A stretch of 13,055 nt of DNA from Methylobacteriaceae bacterium (lineage in GTDB: Bacteria; Pseudomonadota; Alphaproteobacteria; Rhizobiales; Beijerinckiaceae), in NCBI GenBank assembly GCA_019247255.1, contig JAFAPJ010000348.1:1-13055 (forward strand), in the 5' to 3' direction. A program made the translations under genes and the position numbers. Of this stretch, positions 6,020 through 12,029 are shown in pieces; positions within the stretch are counted from its first letter, which is position 1; every line of letters begins with the position of its first letter. Under the pieces are notes generated by a model, which saw only the letters and a list, made by a program, of their open reading frames with translations, was not told where the DNA came from and searched no databases.

Positions 6020-6328
6020 ATGCCCCGCACCCTCCTGTCCGGCCTCGTCCTCGCGTTCGCGCTGACGGGCGGGGCGCTCGCCGAGACGACCGATCATCCG
6101 CCTCCGGCCGGCGCCAACCCGAATGTCCGATCGGATCGTTTCGAGCCGGGCGCGACGAATTCCACCCAGACGCTGAGCGAGCGGCTGGACGCGACGGACG
6201 GCGTCATCCGTCCGCCGGCCACCGGCGCGGGGCGGGTGATCACGCCGCCCGTGCCCGAACCGAACTCGACGCCCGTGATCACGCCCCCGGGCGAACCTGG
6301 CGGAAACCCGCTCGTTCAGCCGAAGTGA
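6020..6328 (+). CDS. Small proline-rich exported protein of unknown function
   Basis: 102 aa, ATG 6020 with GAGAGGA 7 to 13 bases upstream. Residues 1-21 are a clear signal peptide (MPRTLLSGLVLAFALTGGAL-A) with predicted cleavage at ALA-E. The mature 81 residues are polar and Pro/Gly/Thr-rich. They contain three spaced copies of V-I-R/T-P-P (62-66, 73-77, 86-90) and end in GGNPLVQPK. There are no cysteines, so neither disulphides nor a lipobox. It looks like an intrinsically disordered periplasmic protein; similar small proteins with a PP-rich tail occur in Rhizobiales but have no assigned role as far as I know. It stands alone between two intergenic gaps and converges with the SDR gene, 9 bp apart. 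Confidence 0.8.
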   Translation: MPRTLLSGLVLAFALTGGALAETTDHPPPAGANPNVRSDRFEPGATNSTQTLSERLDATDGVIRPPATGAGRVITPPVPEPNSTPVITPPGEPGGNPLVQPK

Positions 6329-6337
6329 CGGCCGGGG

Positions 6338-7120
6338 CTAGATCGCCCGCACGGCCCCGCCGTCGACCTTGATCATCTCGCCCGTCAGATAGGACGCGCG
6401 TTCCGAGACCAGGAAGCAGGCGACGCTCGCGAATTCCTCGACGCGCCCGTAGCGGCCGACCGGGATCGTCGCCCGGGCGGCGGCCGCGACCTCGGCCTCC
6501 GTCTTGCCGGCCTTGGCGGCGTTCGCGGCATCGAGCTCGCGCGTCCGGTCGGTCTCGATGCGTCCAGGCAGGATCAAGTTCACGGTGACGCCGTCCGCCG
6601 CGACCTCCGACGCCAGCGTCTTCGCCCAACCGAGGATCGAGGAGCGGAGCGCGTTCGACATGACGAGGTTCGGGATCGGCTGCACGATCCCGGACGAGGC
6701 GACCACGAGCAGGCGCCCGAACCTCGCCTCCCGCATCGCCGGGAGCACGAGGCTCGCCATCCGGAAGACCGGGACCACCATCGCGTCGAACTGCGCCGTC
6801 CAGGCGTCGGGCGCGACGCCGAGTGCGGTCCCGGGCGGCGGCCCGCCGGTATTCGCGACCAGGATCTCGATAGGTCCGCCGAGCGCCGCGACGGCCTTGT
6901 CGTGGAGGGCGGCGCTGTCCTTGAGGTCGGCCGCGATCGCCGTCGCGCGTCCGGCCCCCCGCGCGTTGATGGCCGCGGCCGCCGCCTCGAGCTTATCGCC
7001 GCTCCGTGCGGTCAGCACGACGTCGCTTCCTTCGGCCGCCAGCGCCTCGGCGATCCCGCGCCCGAGCCCGCGGCTCGACGACATGACGAGGGCGCGCCGG
7101 CCCTTGAGACCCAGATCCAT
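6338..7120 (-). CDS. SDR-family oxidoreductase with non-canonical active site
   Basis: 260 aa, classical SDR length. The Rossmann start is LVMSSSRGLGRGIA (11-24), a variant of TGxxxGxG, with VANTGGPPPG (88-97) in place of NNAG, the catalytic-loop Ser pair S142/S143 (VVASSG), and a C-terminal LTGEMIKVDGG. Where the catalytic Y-x-x-x-K should be, the sequence reads S155-N-A-L-R159, so both Tyr and Lys are replaced. The whole block (NLVMSNALRSSILGWAKTLA) recurs in a known subgroup of FabG-like SDRs, so this is a family feature and not damage. The substrate is unknown; it should bind NAD(P)(H), but the chemistry must differ from standard SDRs. The start ATG 7120 is preceded by GGGGAGAAG. Upstream on the same strand lies the small ORF ending at 7148. 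Confidence 0.88.
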   Translation of the reverse strand: MDLGLKGRRALVMSSSRGLGRGIAEALAAEGSDVVLTARSGDKLEAAAAAINARGAGRATAIAADLKDSAALHDKAVAALGGPIEILVANTGGPPPGTALGVAPDAWTAQFDAMVVPVFRMASLVLPAMREARFGRLLVVASSGIVQPIPNLVMSNALRSSILGWAKTLASEVAADGVTVNLILPGRIETDRTRELDAANAAKAGKTEAEVAAAARATIPVGRYGRVEEFASVACFLVSERASYLTGEMIKVDGGAVRAI

Positions 7121-7147
7121 CCCGCTTCTCCCCGATCGGAGGCGGGC

Positions 7148-7357
7148 TTAGCGAGGCGCTTCCTTACGGGCAATGTCGGGCCGGGGCGAGCTGTCCTGCG
7201 CGAGGAGGGCGTCCGCGAGCTCGTCCATGCGTCGCTTGAGCGCCGCGTTCTCGGCCCGGATCGCGGCGGCCTCGGCGTCGCGTCGGCCGAACCGGCCGAT
7301 CGCGAAGCCGGCGAGCGCGCCCGCGATCGCGGCCGCGAGGGTCAGAACGGGTTCCAG
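7148..7357 (-). CDS. Small membrane-anchored coiled-coil protein with probable CTG start
   Basis: 69 codons if the CTG at 7357 starts it (reading E-P-V-L-T-L-A...). Alternatively 65 codons from the CTG at 7345, which overlaps the eipA stop as C-TGA. There is no ATG, GTG or TTG in frame before the helix. The product has a hydrophobic glycine-zipper segment (LTLAAAIAGALAGFAIGRF), then basic RR, a charged heptad-like helix (DAEAAAIRAENAAL then KRRMDELADALLAQ), and a polar tail. Nearly every third base is G or C, the same bias as neighbouring genes, which supports real coding. It would be a single-pass inner-membrane protein with a cytoplasmic coiled coil. Overlap with eipA suggests translation by termination-reinitiation. 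The function is unknown and the start is uncertain. Confidence 0.5.
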   Translation of the reverse strand: MEPVLTLAAAIAGALAGFAIGRFGRRDAEAAAIRAENAALKRRMDELADALLAQDSSPRPDIARKEAPR

Positions 7358-7929
7358 GTCGGGGCGTCCGTGTATTTGAGGTAGCCGACCGCGACGCCGA
7401 GCCGAAGCCCGAGCCCGGAGCGGATCGGCACGACCACGGTGTCGCCCGCCTGGGCGGCCGTCATGCCGAAGCCGGCCACGAGATAGGCCGAGCCGTCGAT
7501 CTCGACGAAGCGCTGGTAGAGCTCCTCGGCGCTCGCGAGGTTGTAGACGAGCGTCATGCTCCGGGCGCCTTCGCCGCCGAAGTCGAAGCCAAGCGACGGA
7601 CCCTGCCAGAACACTTTCCGGCCGCGGCCGCGGCGCGCGTAAAGCGTGCCCTCGCCGTAGCGGAGGCCGCCGATGAAGGCGCCCGAGCCCTCCTGGCCGA
7701 GAATGTAGTTGGAGGGCTCGCCCCAGCGGCGCACCGCTTCCTCGACCGTGAGGGCGAGGCCGCGCGACACGTTGCCGAAGAACTTATGGCCCGACCGGAC
7801 GAGCTCGTCGGTTGAAAAACGCTCGTCGCCCGTCTCGCCGGGCGCGCCGACCCGACGCGCCGCGAGGGCCGGCGCAGTGAGCGAGCCAAGGCCGAGAGCG
7901 AGCCCTCCGGCGAACGTGCGACGCTTCAT
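7342..7929 (-). CDS. eipA: EipA/DUF1134-family periplasmic envelope-integrity protein
   Basis: 195 aa from ATG 7929, chosen because it starts a signal peptide (MKRRTFAGGLALGLGSLTAP, cleavage after ALA at about 23); the reading frame stays open to 8037 but that extension is non-signal-like. The mature domain carries the DUF1134 blocks: KFFGNVSRGLALTVEEAVRR, WGEPSNYILGQEGSGAFIGG, LRYGEGTLY, WQGPSLGFDFGGEGAR, LVYNL, and the closing GLGLRLGVAVGYLKYT. The Brucella abortus homologue EipA is a soluble periplasmic eight-stranded beta-barrel needed for envelope-stress resistance, and its gene is activated by CtrA. An equivalent role here is inferred from homology; no good CtrA box lies in the 113-bp gap upstream. 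Divergent from the YHS-like gene. Confidence 0.85.
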   Translation of the reverse strand: MKRRTFAGGLALGLGSLTAPALAARRVGAPGETGDERFSTDELVRSGHKFFGNVSRGLALTVEEAVRRWGEPSNYILGQEGSGAFIGGLRYGEGTLYARRGRGRKVFWQGPSLGFDFGGEGARSMTLVYNLASAEELYQRFVEIDGSAYLVAGFGMTAAQAGDTVVVPIRSGLGLRLGVAVGYLKYTDAPTWNPF

Positions 7930-8042
7930 CTCAGCCTCCGGGTCCCGATGCGTCGCCTTTGAGCCATGCCCTTCACGGCTTCTGAGGGGGCGTGCCGCAG
8001 GAAGGCGCCGCGTCTCACGGCACGCTAGAGCGATCACCGTTA

Positions 8043-8543
8043 ATGATGTCCTTCCCGAGGCTCGCGGCGCTGCCGCTCGCCCTTCTTCTCCTCGCGCCCG
8101 CGCCGGGCGCCGCCGAGAGCGCTCGCTCGCTCCCGGCCCCGCTGGGCACGACCGAGCTCATGGTCTCGGACCGGGCCTCGGGCCTCGGGCTGTCGGGCTT
8201 CGACCCGGTGACGTTCCAGGTCGACGGCGTGCCGCGCCCGGGCCGGCCGGAGCGCGAGCTCGTCTGGGGCGGCGTCGCGTGGCGCTTCGCCGGCAACGCC
8301 AATCTCGAGGCGTTCCGGCGCGACCCCGCGGGCTTCGCGCCGCGCCTCGGCGGCTACGACGCGACCGCCATGGCCGACGGCCGGCTCGTCGCGGGCGACC
8401 CGCGCTTCTTCCGCGTGGAGGAGGGGCGCCTCTACGTGTTCCGGGATGAGGCCGCACGCGACCGTTTCGCGGCCGAGCCGGGCCTCGGGGCTGCCGCCGA
8501 GGCGCGTTGGCCGGCCGTGCGGGACGGGCTCGTCCGGTTCTGA
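8043..8543 (+). CDS. Exported YHS-domain-like protein lacking the motif cysteine
   Basis: 166 aa. ATGs at 8043 and 8046 are adjacent and in frame. The signal peptide is residues 1-24 (LAALPLALLLLAPAPGAA). The body has the order seen in YHS-domain proteins: GLSGFDPVTFQVDGVPRPGR (G-x-D-P-V), then VWGGVAWRFAGNANLEAF, DPAGFAPRLGGYD, and EEGRLYVFRDEAARDRFAA. In typical exported YHS proteins the GGY is followed by Cys (G-G-Y-C-A). Here it is Asp (D106) and the protein has no cysteine at all, so metal binding through Cys is not possible. It is probably periplasmic. The divergent partner eipA is also periplasmic, so the pair may share an envelope role; this is inference. A hairpin follows 20 bp after the stop. 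Confidence 0.75.
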   Translation: MMSFPRLAALPLALLLLAPAPGAAESARSLPAPLGTTELMVSDRASGLGLSGFDPVTFQVDGVPRPGRPERELVWGGVAWRFAGNANLEAFRRDPAGFAPRLGGYDATAMADGRLVAGDPRFFRVEEGRLYVFRDEAARDRFAAEPGLGAAAEARWPAVRDGLVRF

Positions 8544-8562
8544 AGGGTTCGGCCCTGCGGCT

Positions 8563-8596
8563 CCCGGCCGACGACGGCGCTGCATCATCGGCCGGG
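8563..8596. terminator. Hairpin between convergent YHS-like and fasciclin genes
   Basis: Perfect 9-bp arms CCCGGCCGA (8563-8571) and TCGGCCGGG (8588-8596) with a 16-base loop that can partly pair further. It is followed on the + strand by CCTTTCGGTTT. Positioned to stop both converging transcripts. There is no long T-run. Confidence 0.55.
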
Positions 8597-8627
8597 CCTT
8601 CGGTTTCCCGCCGACTCGCGGCAGGCC

Positions 8628-9206
8628 TCAGGGCATCAGGACGGTGTCGACCACGTGGATGACGCCGTTCGACTGCAGAACGTCAGCGATCGTCACGTTC
8701 GACTTGCCGCCCTTGGAATCGACAACCTCGAGCTTGCTCCCGCTGACCTCGGTCACCGTGAGCGTCTCGCCGGCCGCCGTCTTGAAGCTCGCCTTGCCGT
8801 TGCCGGCCTTGACGGCCTTCATCAGGTCGGCGGCGGTGTGCTTGCCCGGAACGACATGGTAGGTCAGCACCTTCGTCAGCGTGCCCTTGTTCTCGGGCTT
8901 CAGCAGCGTGTCGACTGTGCCGGGCGGCAGCTTGGAGAAGGCGGCGTTCGTCGGCGCGAACACGGTGAACGGACCGGGTCCCGCGAGCGTGTCCACGAGC
9001 CCGGCCGCCTTGACCGCCGCCACCAGGGTCGTGTGATCCTTCGAGTTGACGGCGTTCTCGACGATGTTCTTCGACGGATACATCGGCGCGCCGCCGACGG
9101 TGACGGTCTTTTCCTGTGCGATCACGGGCGAAACGGTCGTGGCGCCGGCACCGAGAAGTACCAGCGTAGAGAACGCAGCGGAGAAGACGTGACGAGAAGG
9201 TGACAT
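8628..9206 (-). CDS. Exported fasciclin (FAS1) domain protein
   Basis: 192 aa from ATG 9206, preceded by AAGGAG at good distance; the frame stays open further upstream but without coding character. The signal peptide is residues 1-30 (ending ...VSPVIA-Q). A single FAS1 domain fills about 45-192: [19 protein letters not shown], the H1 motif [17 protein letters not shown] (78-94), VLTYHVVPG (113-121), and the H2 motif [13 protein letters not shown] (180-192). This is the length and order of small bacterial fasciclin proteins such as Sinorhizobium Nex18; their roles are mostly unknown, with adhesion or stress suggested. It lies 131 bp downstream of the Moco oxidoreductase on the same strand, with its own promoter (9249-9276) that also occurs before the cytochrome b gene. 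Confidence 0.93.
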   Translation of the reverse strand: MSPSRHVFSAAFSTLVLLGAGATTVSPVIAQEKTVTVGGAPMYPSKNIVENAVNSKDHTTLVAAVKAAGLVDTLAGPGPFTVFAPTNAAFSKLPPGTVDTLLKPENKGTLTKVLTYHVVPGKHTAADLMKAVKAGNGKASFKTAAGETLTVTEVSGSKLEVVDSKGGKSNVTIADVLQSNGVIHVVDTVLMP

Positions 9207-9213
9207 GAGCGGG

Positions 9214-9219
9214 CTCCTT
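9214..9219 (-). promoter_or_regulatory. SD site of the fasciclin gene
   Basis: AAGGAG on the minus strand, seven bases before the ATG at 9206. It decides the start codon within a frame that remains open well upstream. The overlapping hairpins begin at the next base upstream (9220). Confidence 0.75.
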
Positions 9220-9244
9220 ATCCGCCAGCATCGGGCGGATGCTG
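9220..9244 (-). repeat. Two overlapping, mutually exclusive hairpins in the fasciclin leader
   Basis: Plus-strand ATCCGCC (9220-9226) pairs with GGCGGAT (9234-9240), and CAGCATC (9226-9232) pairs with GATGCTG (9238-9244). Both stems are perfect 7-bp. They share bases, so only one can form at a time. They sit between the promoter and the SD. Confidence 0.5.
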
Positions 9245-9248
9245 CTGG

Positions 9249-9276
9249 TACGGAGCCTCGCGATCGAAAGTTTCGC
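9249..9276 (-). promoter_or_regulatory. ECF-type promoter GAAAC-N17-CGTA of the fasciclin gene
   Basis: On the minus strand, GCGAAACTTT (9276-9267) and TCCGTA (9254-9249). Counted from GAAAC to CGTA the gap is 17 bases. The same two blocks at the same spacing occur before the cytochrome b gene and nowhere else that I found in the window. The AAC-bearing -35 and CGT-bearing -10 are typical of ECF sigma factors. Confidence 0.65.
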
Positions 9277-9337
9277 TCGTTGCTGAGAAGTTGCTCGGCC
9301 TCAACGAAAGTCGAAGATCGGGCGCAGGCGCGGCAGG

Positions 9338-10123
9338 TCAGATGCCGGCATACCACTCGTAGCCGCGATCGGCCCAGAAACTGCCGCGCCCTCGCCCGAG
9401 CTCCGAGAAGCCGTCGACGAGCTCGAGACGCCTGATGAACTTCGCCTGCTTGTAGCCCAGCTGGCGTTCGACGCGCAGGCGCAGAGGCGCGCCGTGCCGG
9501 ACGGGCAGGTCCTGCCCGTTCATCCCGTAAGCCAGGATCGTTTGAGGGTGAAAGGCGTCGACGAGATCGAGGCTCTCGTAATAGGTGCCGCTGCCGTCGA
9601 GCGTCGCCTCGGCCTCGTCGAAGCAATGGAAGACGACGTAGCGCGCCTCCGGGCGAAGGCCGGCCGTGCCGAGGATCGCGCGGAGCGGGACGCCGGTCCA
9701 CTTCCCGATCGCGCTCCAGCCCTCGACGCAATCGTGCCGCGTGATCTGGGTCCGTGCCGGGAGGCGCTTCAGGTCGTCGAGCGACAGGTCGAGCGGCGTC
9801 TCGACCTTACCGTCGACCCGCAGCCGGAAATCGGCGAAGCCGCCGTCCAGCAGCCGCGCGTAATCGTCGCCGTCCGGCATCTCGGTGCCGTTCGCCCGAA
9901 ACTCGGGCGACATCTCGGCTTCGGTGAACTCGCGCGCCAAGTTCCCGGGGGAAAGGAGCAGGCGCTGGGCCGAGCGCGTGAGCGTCTCGGCGAGCTCGAG
10001 CCAGCTCGGCGCGCCGGCGCTGCCCGTCGAGGCGGCGTAGGCTGCCGATGCGGCGCTGCCGAACGCGCCGGCGAGCAGAGCGCGGCGGGACAGGGCGACG
10101 CGCCTGATGCGCCCGCGGCTCAT
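9338..10123 (-). CDS. Tat-exported molybdopterin-dependent oxidoreductase (sulfite oxidase/MsrP superfamily)
   Basis: 261 aa from ATG 10123. A twin-arginine leader (L-S-R-R-A-L-L-A-G at 11-19, then AAYA at about 30) indicates folded export to the periplasm. The Moco-binding core has D-G-x-V-x-x-P (104-110), then [21 protein letters not shown] with the molybdenum-ligand cysteine C132, [23 protein letters not shown] (181-203), [25 protein letters not shown], and a C-terminal [14 protein letters not shown]. It lacks the C-terminal dimerisation domain of true sulfite oxidases and is shorter than MsrP. It overlaps the cytochrome b stop by 4 bp (ATGA), so the two are co-translated and the cytochrome is its probable electron partner. 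The substrate is unknown; a methionine-sulfoxide- or other S-oxide-like reductase or sulfite-type oxidation is possible. Confidence 0.9.
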   Translation of the reverse strand: MSRGRIRRVALSRRALLAGAFGSAASAAYAASTGSAGAPSWLELAETLTRSAQRLLLSPGNLAREFTEAEMSPEFRANGTEMPDGDDYARLLDGGFADFRLRVDGKVETPLDLSLDDLKRLPARTQITRHDCVEGWSAIGKWTGVPLRAILGTAGLRPEARYVVFHCFDEAEATLDGSGTYYESLDLVDAFHPQTILAYGMNGQDLPVRHGAPLRLRVERQLGYKQAKFIRRLELVDGFSELGRGRGSFWADRGYEWYAGI

Positions 10124-10971
10124 GAGCCTGCCCTCGCGATCCGGATCGCGTAGCGGCCTGTTACCATCGACCGCATGTTGTTCCAGGGACCCGACAGCAC
10201 GACCATCGCGAGGTGGACGAGCGTGAACAGGACGAGCAGCGACGCGCTGATGAAGTGAAGCGTGCGCGCGCTCTGGCGTCCCCCGAAGAGGTCCACGAGC
10301 CAGGGCGCCGCCGCGTTGATCGCCGGCGACATGCACAGACCGGTCAGCACCATGACGGGCAGCAGGATCGCGACGACGGCCAGATAGGCCAGCCGTTGCA
10401 GGGCGTTGTAGCGCCGGGCGGCCTCGCCCTTCGGGAAGCGCAGCCGGGCGTGATCGGCGATCTCGCGCAAAAGGTGGGACGGCCGGACCTGGTCTCGGCT
10501 CGGCAGGACGTCGCGGCGCAGATGACCGGACAGCACTCCGTGGCCCAGATAGGCGAGGCCGTTGAACGCGAACAGCCAGGCGAAGAAGAAGTGCCAGCGC
10601 CGACCGTCCGCCAGGCTCTGCACGGCCGGAAGCGTGGCCCAGCTCGGGAAGGCCCGCAGCGCCTCTCCGTCCCGGCGGCCCGACACGCCGAGCACGCCGG
10701 TCGTCGGCAGCGTCACCGGCCCGACCCGGGCGAAGCCCTTGACCGTCTCTCCCTCGCCCGCGGCCCCGATCTCGAACGCGGCCCGATCAGGATCGGCGCC
10801 GTACTGCCCCCAGTACAGGCGCGGGTGCGCATTGAAGATCTGCAGCCCGCTCGGCAGCAGGACCGCCATGCAGATGACGTTCACCCAATGCGTGACCCGA
10901 ACGAGCGCCGAATGTCGGCGCACGAGCAGGCGGGTCGTGCGCGATTCATCCGTCCCGGTGAGCGGTTTCAT
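10120..10971 (-). CDS. Cytochrome b561/b6-like di-heme membrane subunit
   Basis: 283 aa with four to five membrane segments, of the cytochrome b/b6 (Ni/Fe-hydrogenase or thiosulfate reductase b-subunit) type. Segments lie at about 26-45 (with H28 in RVTHWVN), 126-150 (H127, H144 and H150 in RRWHFFFAWLFAFNGLAYLG-H), 191-212, and 237-260 (H239 and H253). These histidines are candidate ligands for two b hemes. The insert at 47-120 is the periplasmic or loop region usual for this group (LYWGQYG, PSWATLP). The end PWNNMRSMVTGRYAIR is a strong family signature. It should pass electrons between the quinone pool and the Moco protein encoded immediately downstream (4-bp overlap). The promoter at 11025-11052 lies about 55 bp upstream of ATG 10971. 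Confidence 0.9.
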   Translation of the reverse strand: MKPLTGTDESRTTRLLVRRHSALVRVTHWVNVICMAVLLPSGLQIFNAHPRLYWGQYGADPDRAAFEIGAAGEGETVKGFARVGPVTLPTTGVLGVSGRRDGEALRAFPSWATLPAVQSLADGRRWHFFFAWLFAFNGLAYLGHGVLSGHLRRDVLPSRDQVRPSHLLREIADHARLRFPKGEAARRYNALQRLAYLAVVAILLPVMVLTGLCMSPAINAAAPWLVDLFGGRQSARTLHFISASLLVLFTLVHLAMVVLSGPWNNMRSMVTGRYAIRIARAGS

Positions 10972-11024
10972 GGAGGCCTCGGCCGCGTCGACGCCTTGAA
11001 GCCGAGGCGCGATCTGCCCAGCAT

Positions 11025-11052
11025 TACGGAAGGTCCGCGCGCAAAGTTTCGC
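11025..11052 (-). promoter_or_regulatory. ECF-type promoter GAAAC-N17-CGTA of the cytochrome b/Moco operon
   Basis: On the minus strand, GCGAAACTTT (11052-11043) and TCCGTA (11030-11025), a 17-base gap from GAAAC to CGTA. It is identical in both blocks and in spacing to the site at 9249-9276, while the spacer sequence differs. The implied start near 11018 leaves a leader of about 47 nt. Confidence 0.65.
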
Positions 11053-11079
11053 GGAGCGGGTCGGCGGCGCCGTCGGTAC

Positions 11080-11910
11080 TCAGCGGCAGGAGGTGGGAAG
11101 CGAGAGCTCGGACGCGAGTTCAGGGACGCCGAGCGCCGCGAAGGGACCGTTCAGGAACCCGCGTTCGGCATGGCCGTAGGAGAGGGGCCGCCGGTCCGGC
11201 CCGACCACGATCCCGCCCGCGCAGGTCAGGATGTGATCGCCCGCCGCCACGTCCCATTCCATGGTCGGTCCGCAGCGCAGGTAGACGTCGGCCTCGCCGG
11301 ACGCGATCAGGCAGAACTTGAGGGCCGAGGAGGCGACCCGTCGCTCTCCGACAGGCAGGCCCGACAGGCAGGCCTCCGTGTCGGGATCGCCGTGTCGACG
11401 GCTGACGAGCGCGGTCGCGCCCACCTCCGGGGTCGGCCGGACCACGACCGGCGCCCAGACGAGCTCGTCCGCGATCGGCGCCACCGCGGCGCGGCGCCCG
11501 GCGGCCCAGACACGTCCGTTCGCCGGGACCGCGATGGCGGCGGCGACCGGGCGCGAGCCGGCGACGAGCGCGATGTTCACCGAATATTCGCCGAGCCCGG
11601 CCATGAAGTCGCGCGTGCCGTCGAGCGGATCGACCACGAAGTAGAGCGCCGCGGGGTCCTCGTGCAGCGGGTCGAGGCCCTCCGCGCTCTCCTCGGCCAC
11701 GACCGCGATCCCGGGCCATCGCTCGGCGAGGCGGCGCACGATCAGGGCTTCCGCGGCCTGGTCGGCATCCGTCGTCGGCGAGCCGTCCGCCTTCGCGCGG
11801 TGGCCGCAGCCACGGTCGGCGACGGCGGCGAGCAGGCGGCCTGCCTCGACCGCGACCTCGCCGAGGCCCCGCGCCACCGCGTCCAGGTCCCATCCGCGGA
11901 CCCGTTCCAT
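11080..11910 (-). CDS. cysQ: Inositol monophosphatase-family, CysQ-like 3'(2'),5'-bisphosphate nucleotidase
   Basis: 276 aa from ATG 11910. It carries the full lithium-sensitive phosphatase metal site: SPTTDAD (44-50), E73-E74 (AEES), D94-P-L-D97-G-T (94-99) and E218-W-D220-V-A-A-G (218-224). K40 before SPTTDAD, DFMAG after the DPLDGT motif and PTMEWD are typical of CysQ rather than of inositol phosphatase. CysQ turns 3'-phosphoadenosine 5'-phosphate into AMP, protecting sulfate assimilation and exoribonucleases from this inhibitor. Inositol-1-phosphatase activity cannot be excluded. It is the first minus-strand gene of its stretch, divergent from chpT across 119 bp, and sits 108 bp upstream of the cytochrome b operon, which has its own promoter. 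GAGGA lies directly before the ATG. Confidence 0.85.
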   Translation of the reverse strand: MERVRGWDLDAVARGLGEVAVEAGRLLAAVADRGCGHRAKADGSPTTDADQAAEALIVRRLAERWPGIAVVAEESAEGLDPLHEDPAALYFVVDPLDGTRDFMAGLGEYSVNIALVAGSRPVAAAIAVPANGRVWAAGRRAAVAPIADELVWAPVVVRPTPEVGATALVSRRHGDPDTEACLSGLPVGERRVASSALKFCLIASGEADVYLRCGPTMEWDVAAGDHILTCAGGIVVGPDRRPLSYGHAERGFLNGPFAALGVPELASELSLPTSCR

Positions 11911-11977
11911 TCCTCGACGCTCCTCCGCCCGGTCAGCTTTGCAAGCCGCCGGACGCCCGTTATCGGGAGAGAGCCCC

Positions 11978-11992
11978 CGCGCGATTCGCGCG
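11978..11992. repeat. Palindrome centred on a GANTC (CcrM) site upstream of chpT
   Basis: CGCGCGATTCGCGCG is a perfect 7+1+7 palindrome. Its centre is GATTC (11983-11987), the recognition sequence type of the cell-cycle methylase CcrM. Outer GGGAG (11965-11969) and CTTCC-like CTCCC (11998-12002) arms could extend it. It is 37 bp before the chpT ATG. Confidence 0.45.
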
Positions 11993-12029
11993 ACCCCCTC
12001 CCTTGTCGCAGACGCTCCCGGAGCCAGTC

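Noticed and set aside
3530..6097. 855-codon open frame on the minus strand
   Set aside because: It runs across the response regulator, the aldolase and, antisense, the transaminase. Its Arg/Gly/Asp-rich translation resembles no family. It is a high-GC shadow frame.
7173..7379. 68-codon plus-strand ORF in the eipA-SDR gap
   Set aside because: Ser/Arg/Ala-rich shadow opposite the minus-strand frame, which shows proper third-position bias and a membrane/coiled-coil plan.
8030..8050. TTAA before the YHS-like gene and eipA as a CtrA site, prompted by CtrA control of Brucella eipA
   Set aside because: There is a half-site only (TTAACG on the minus strand). No second TTAA at N7 spacing on either side.
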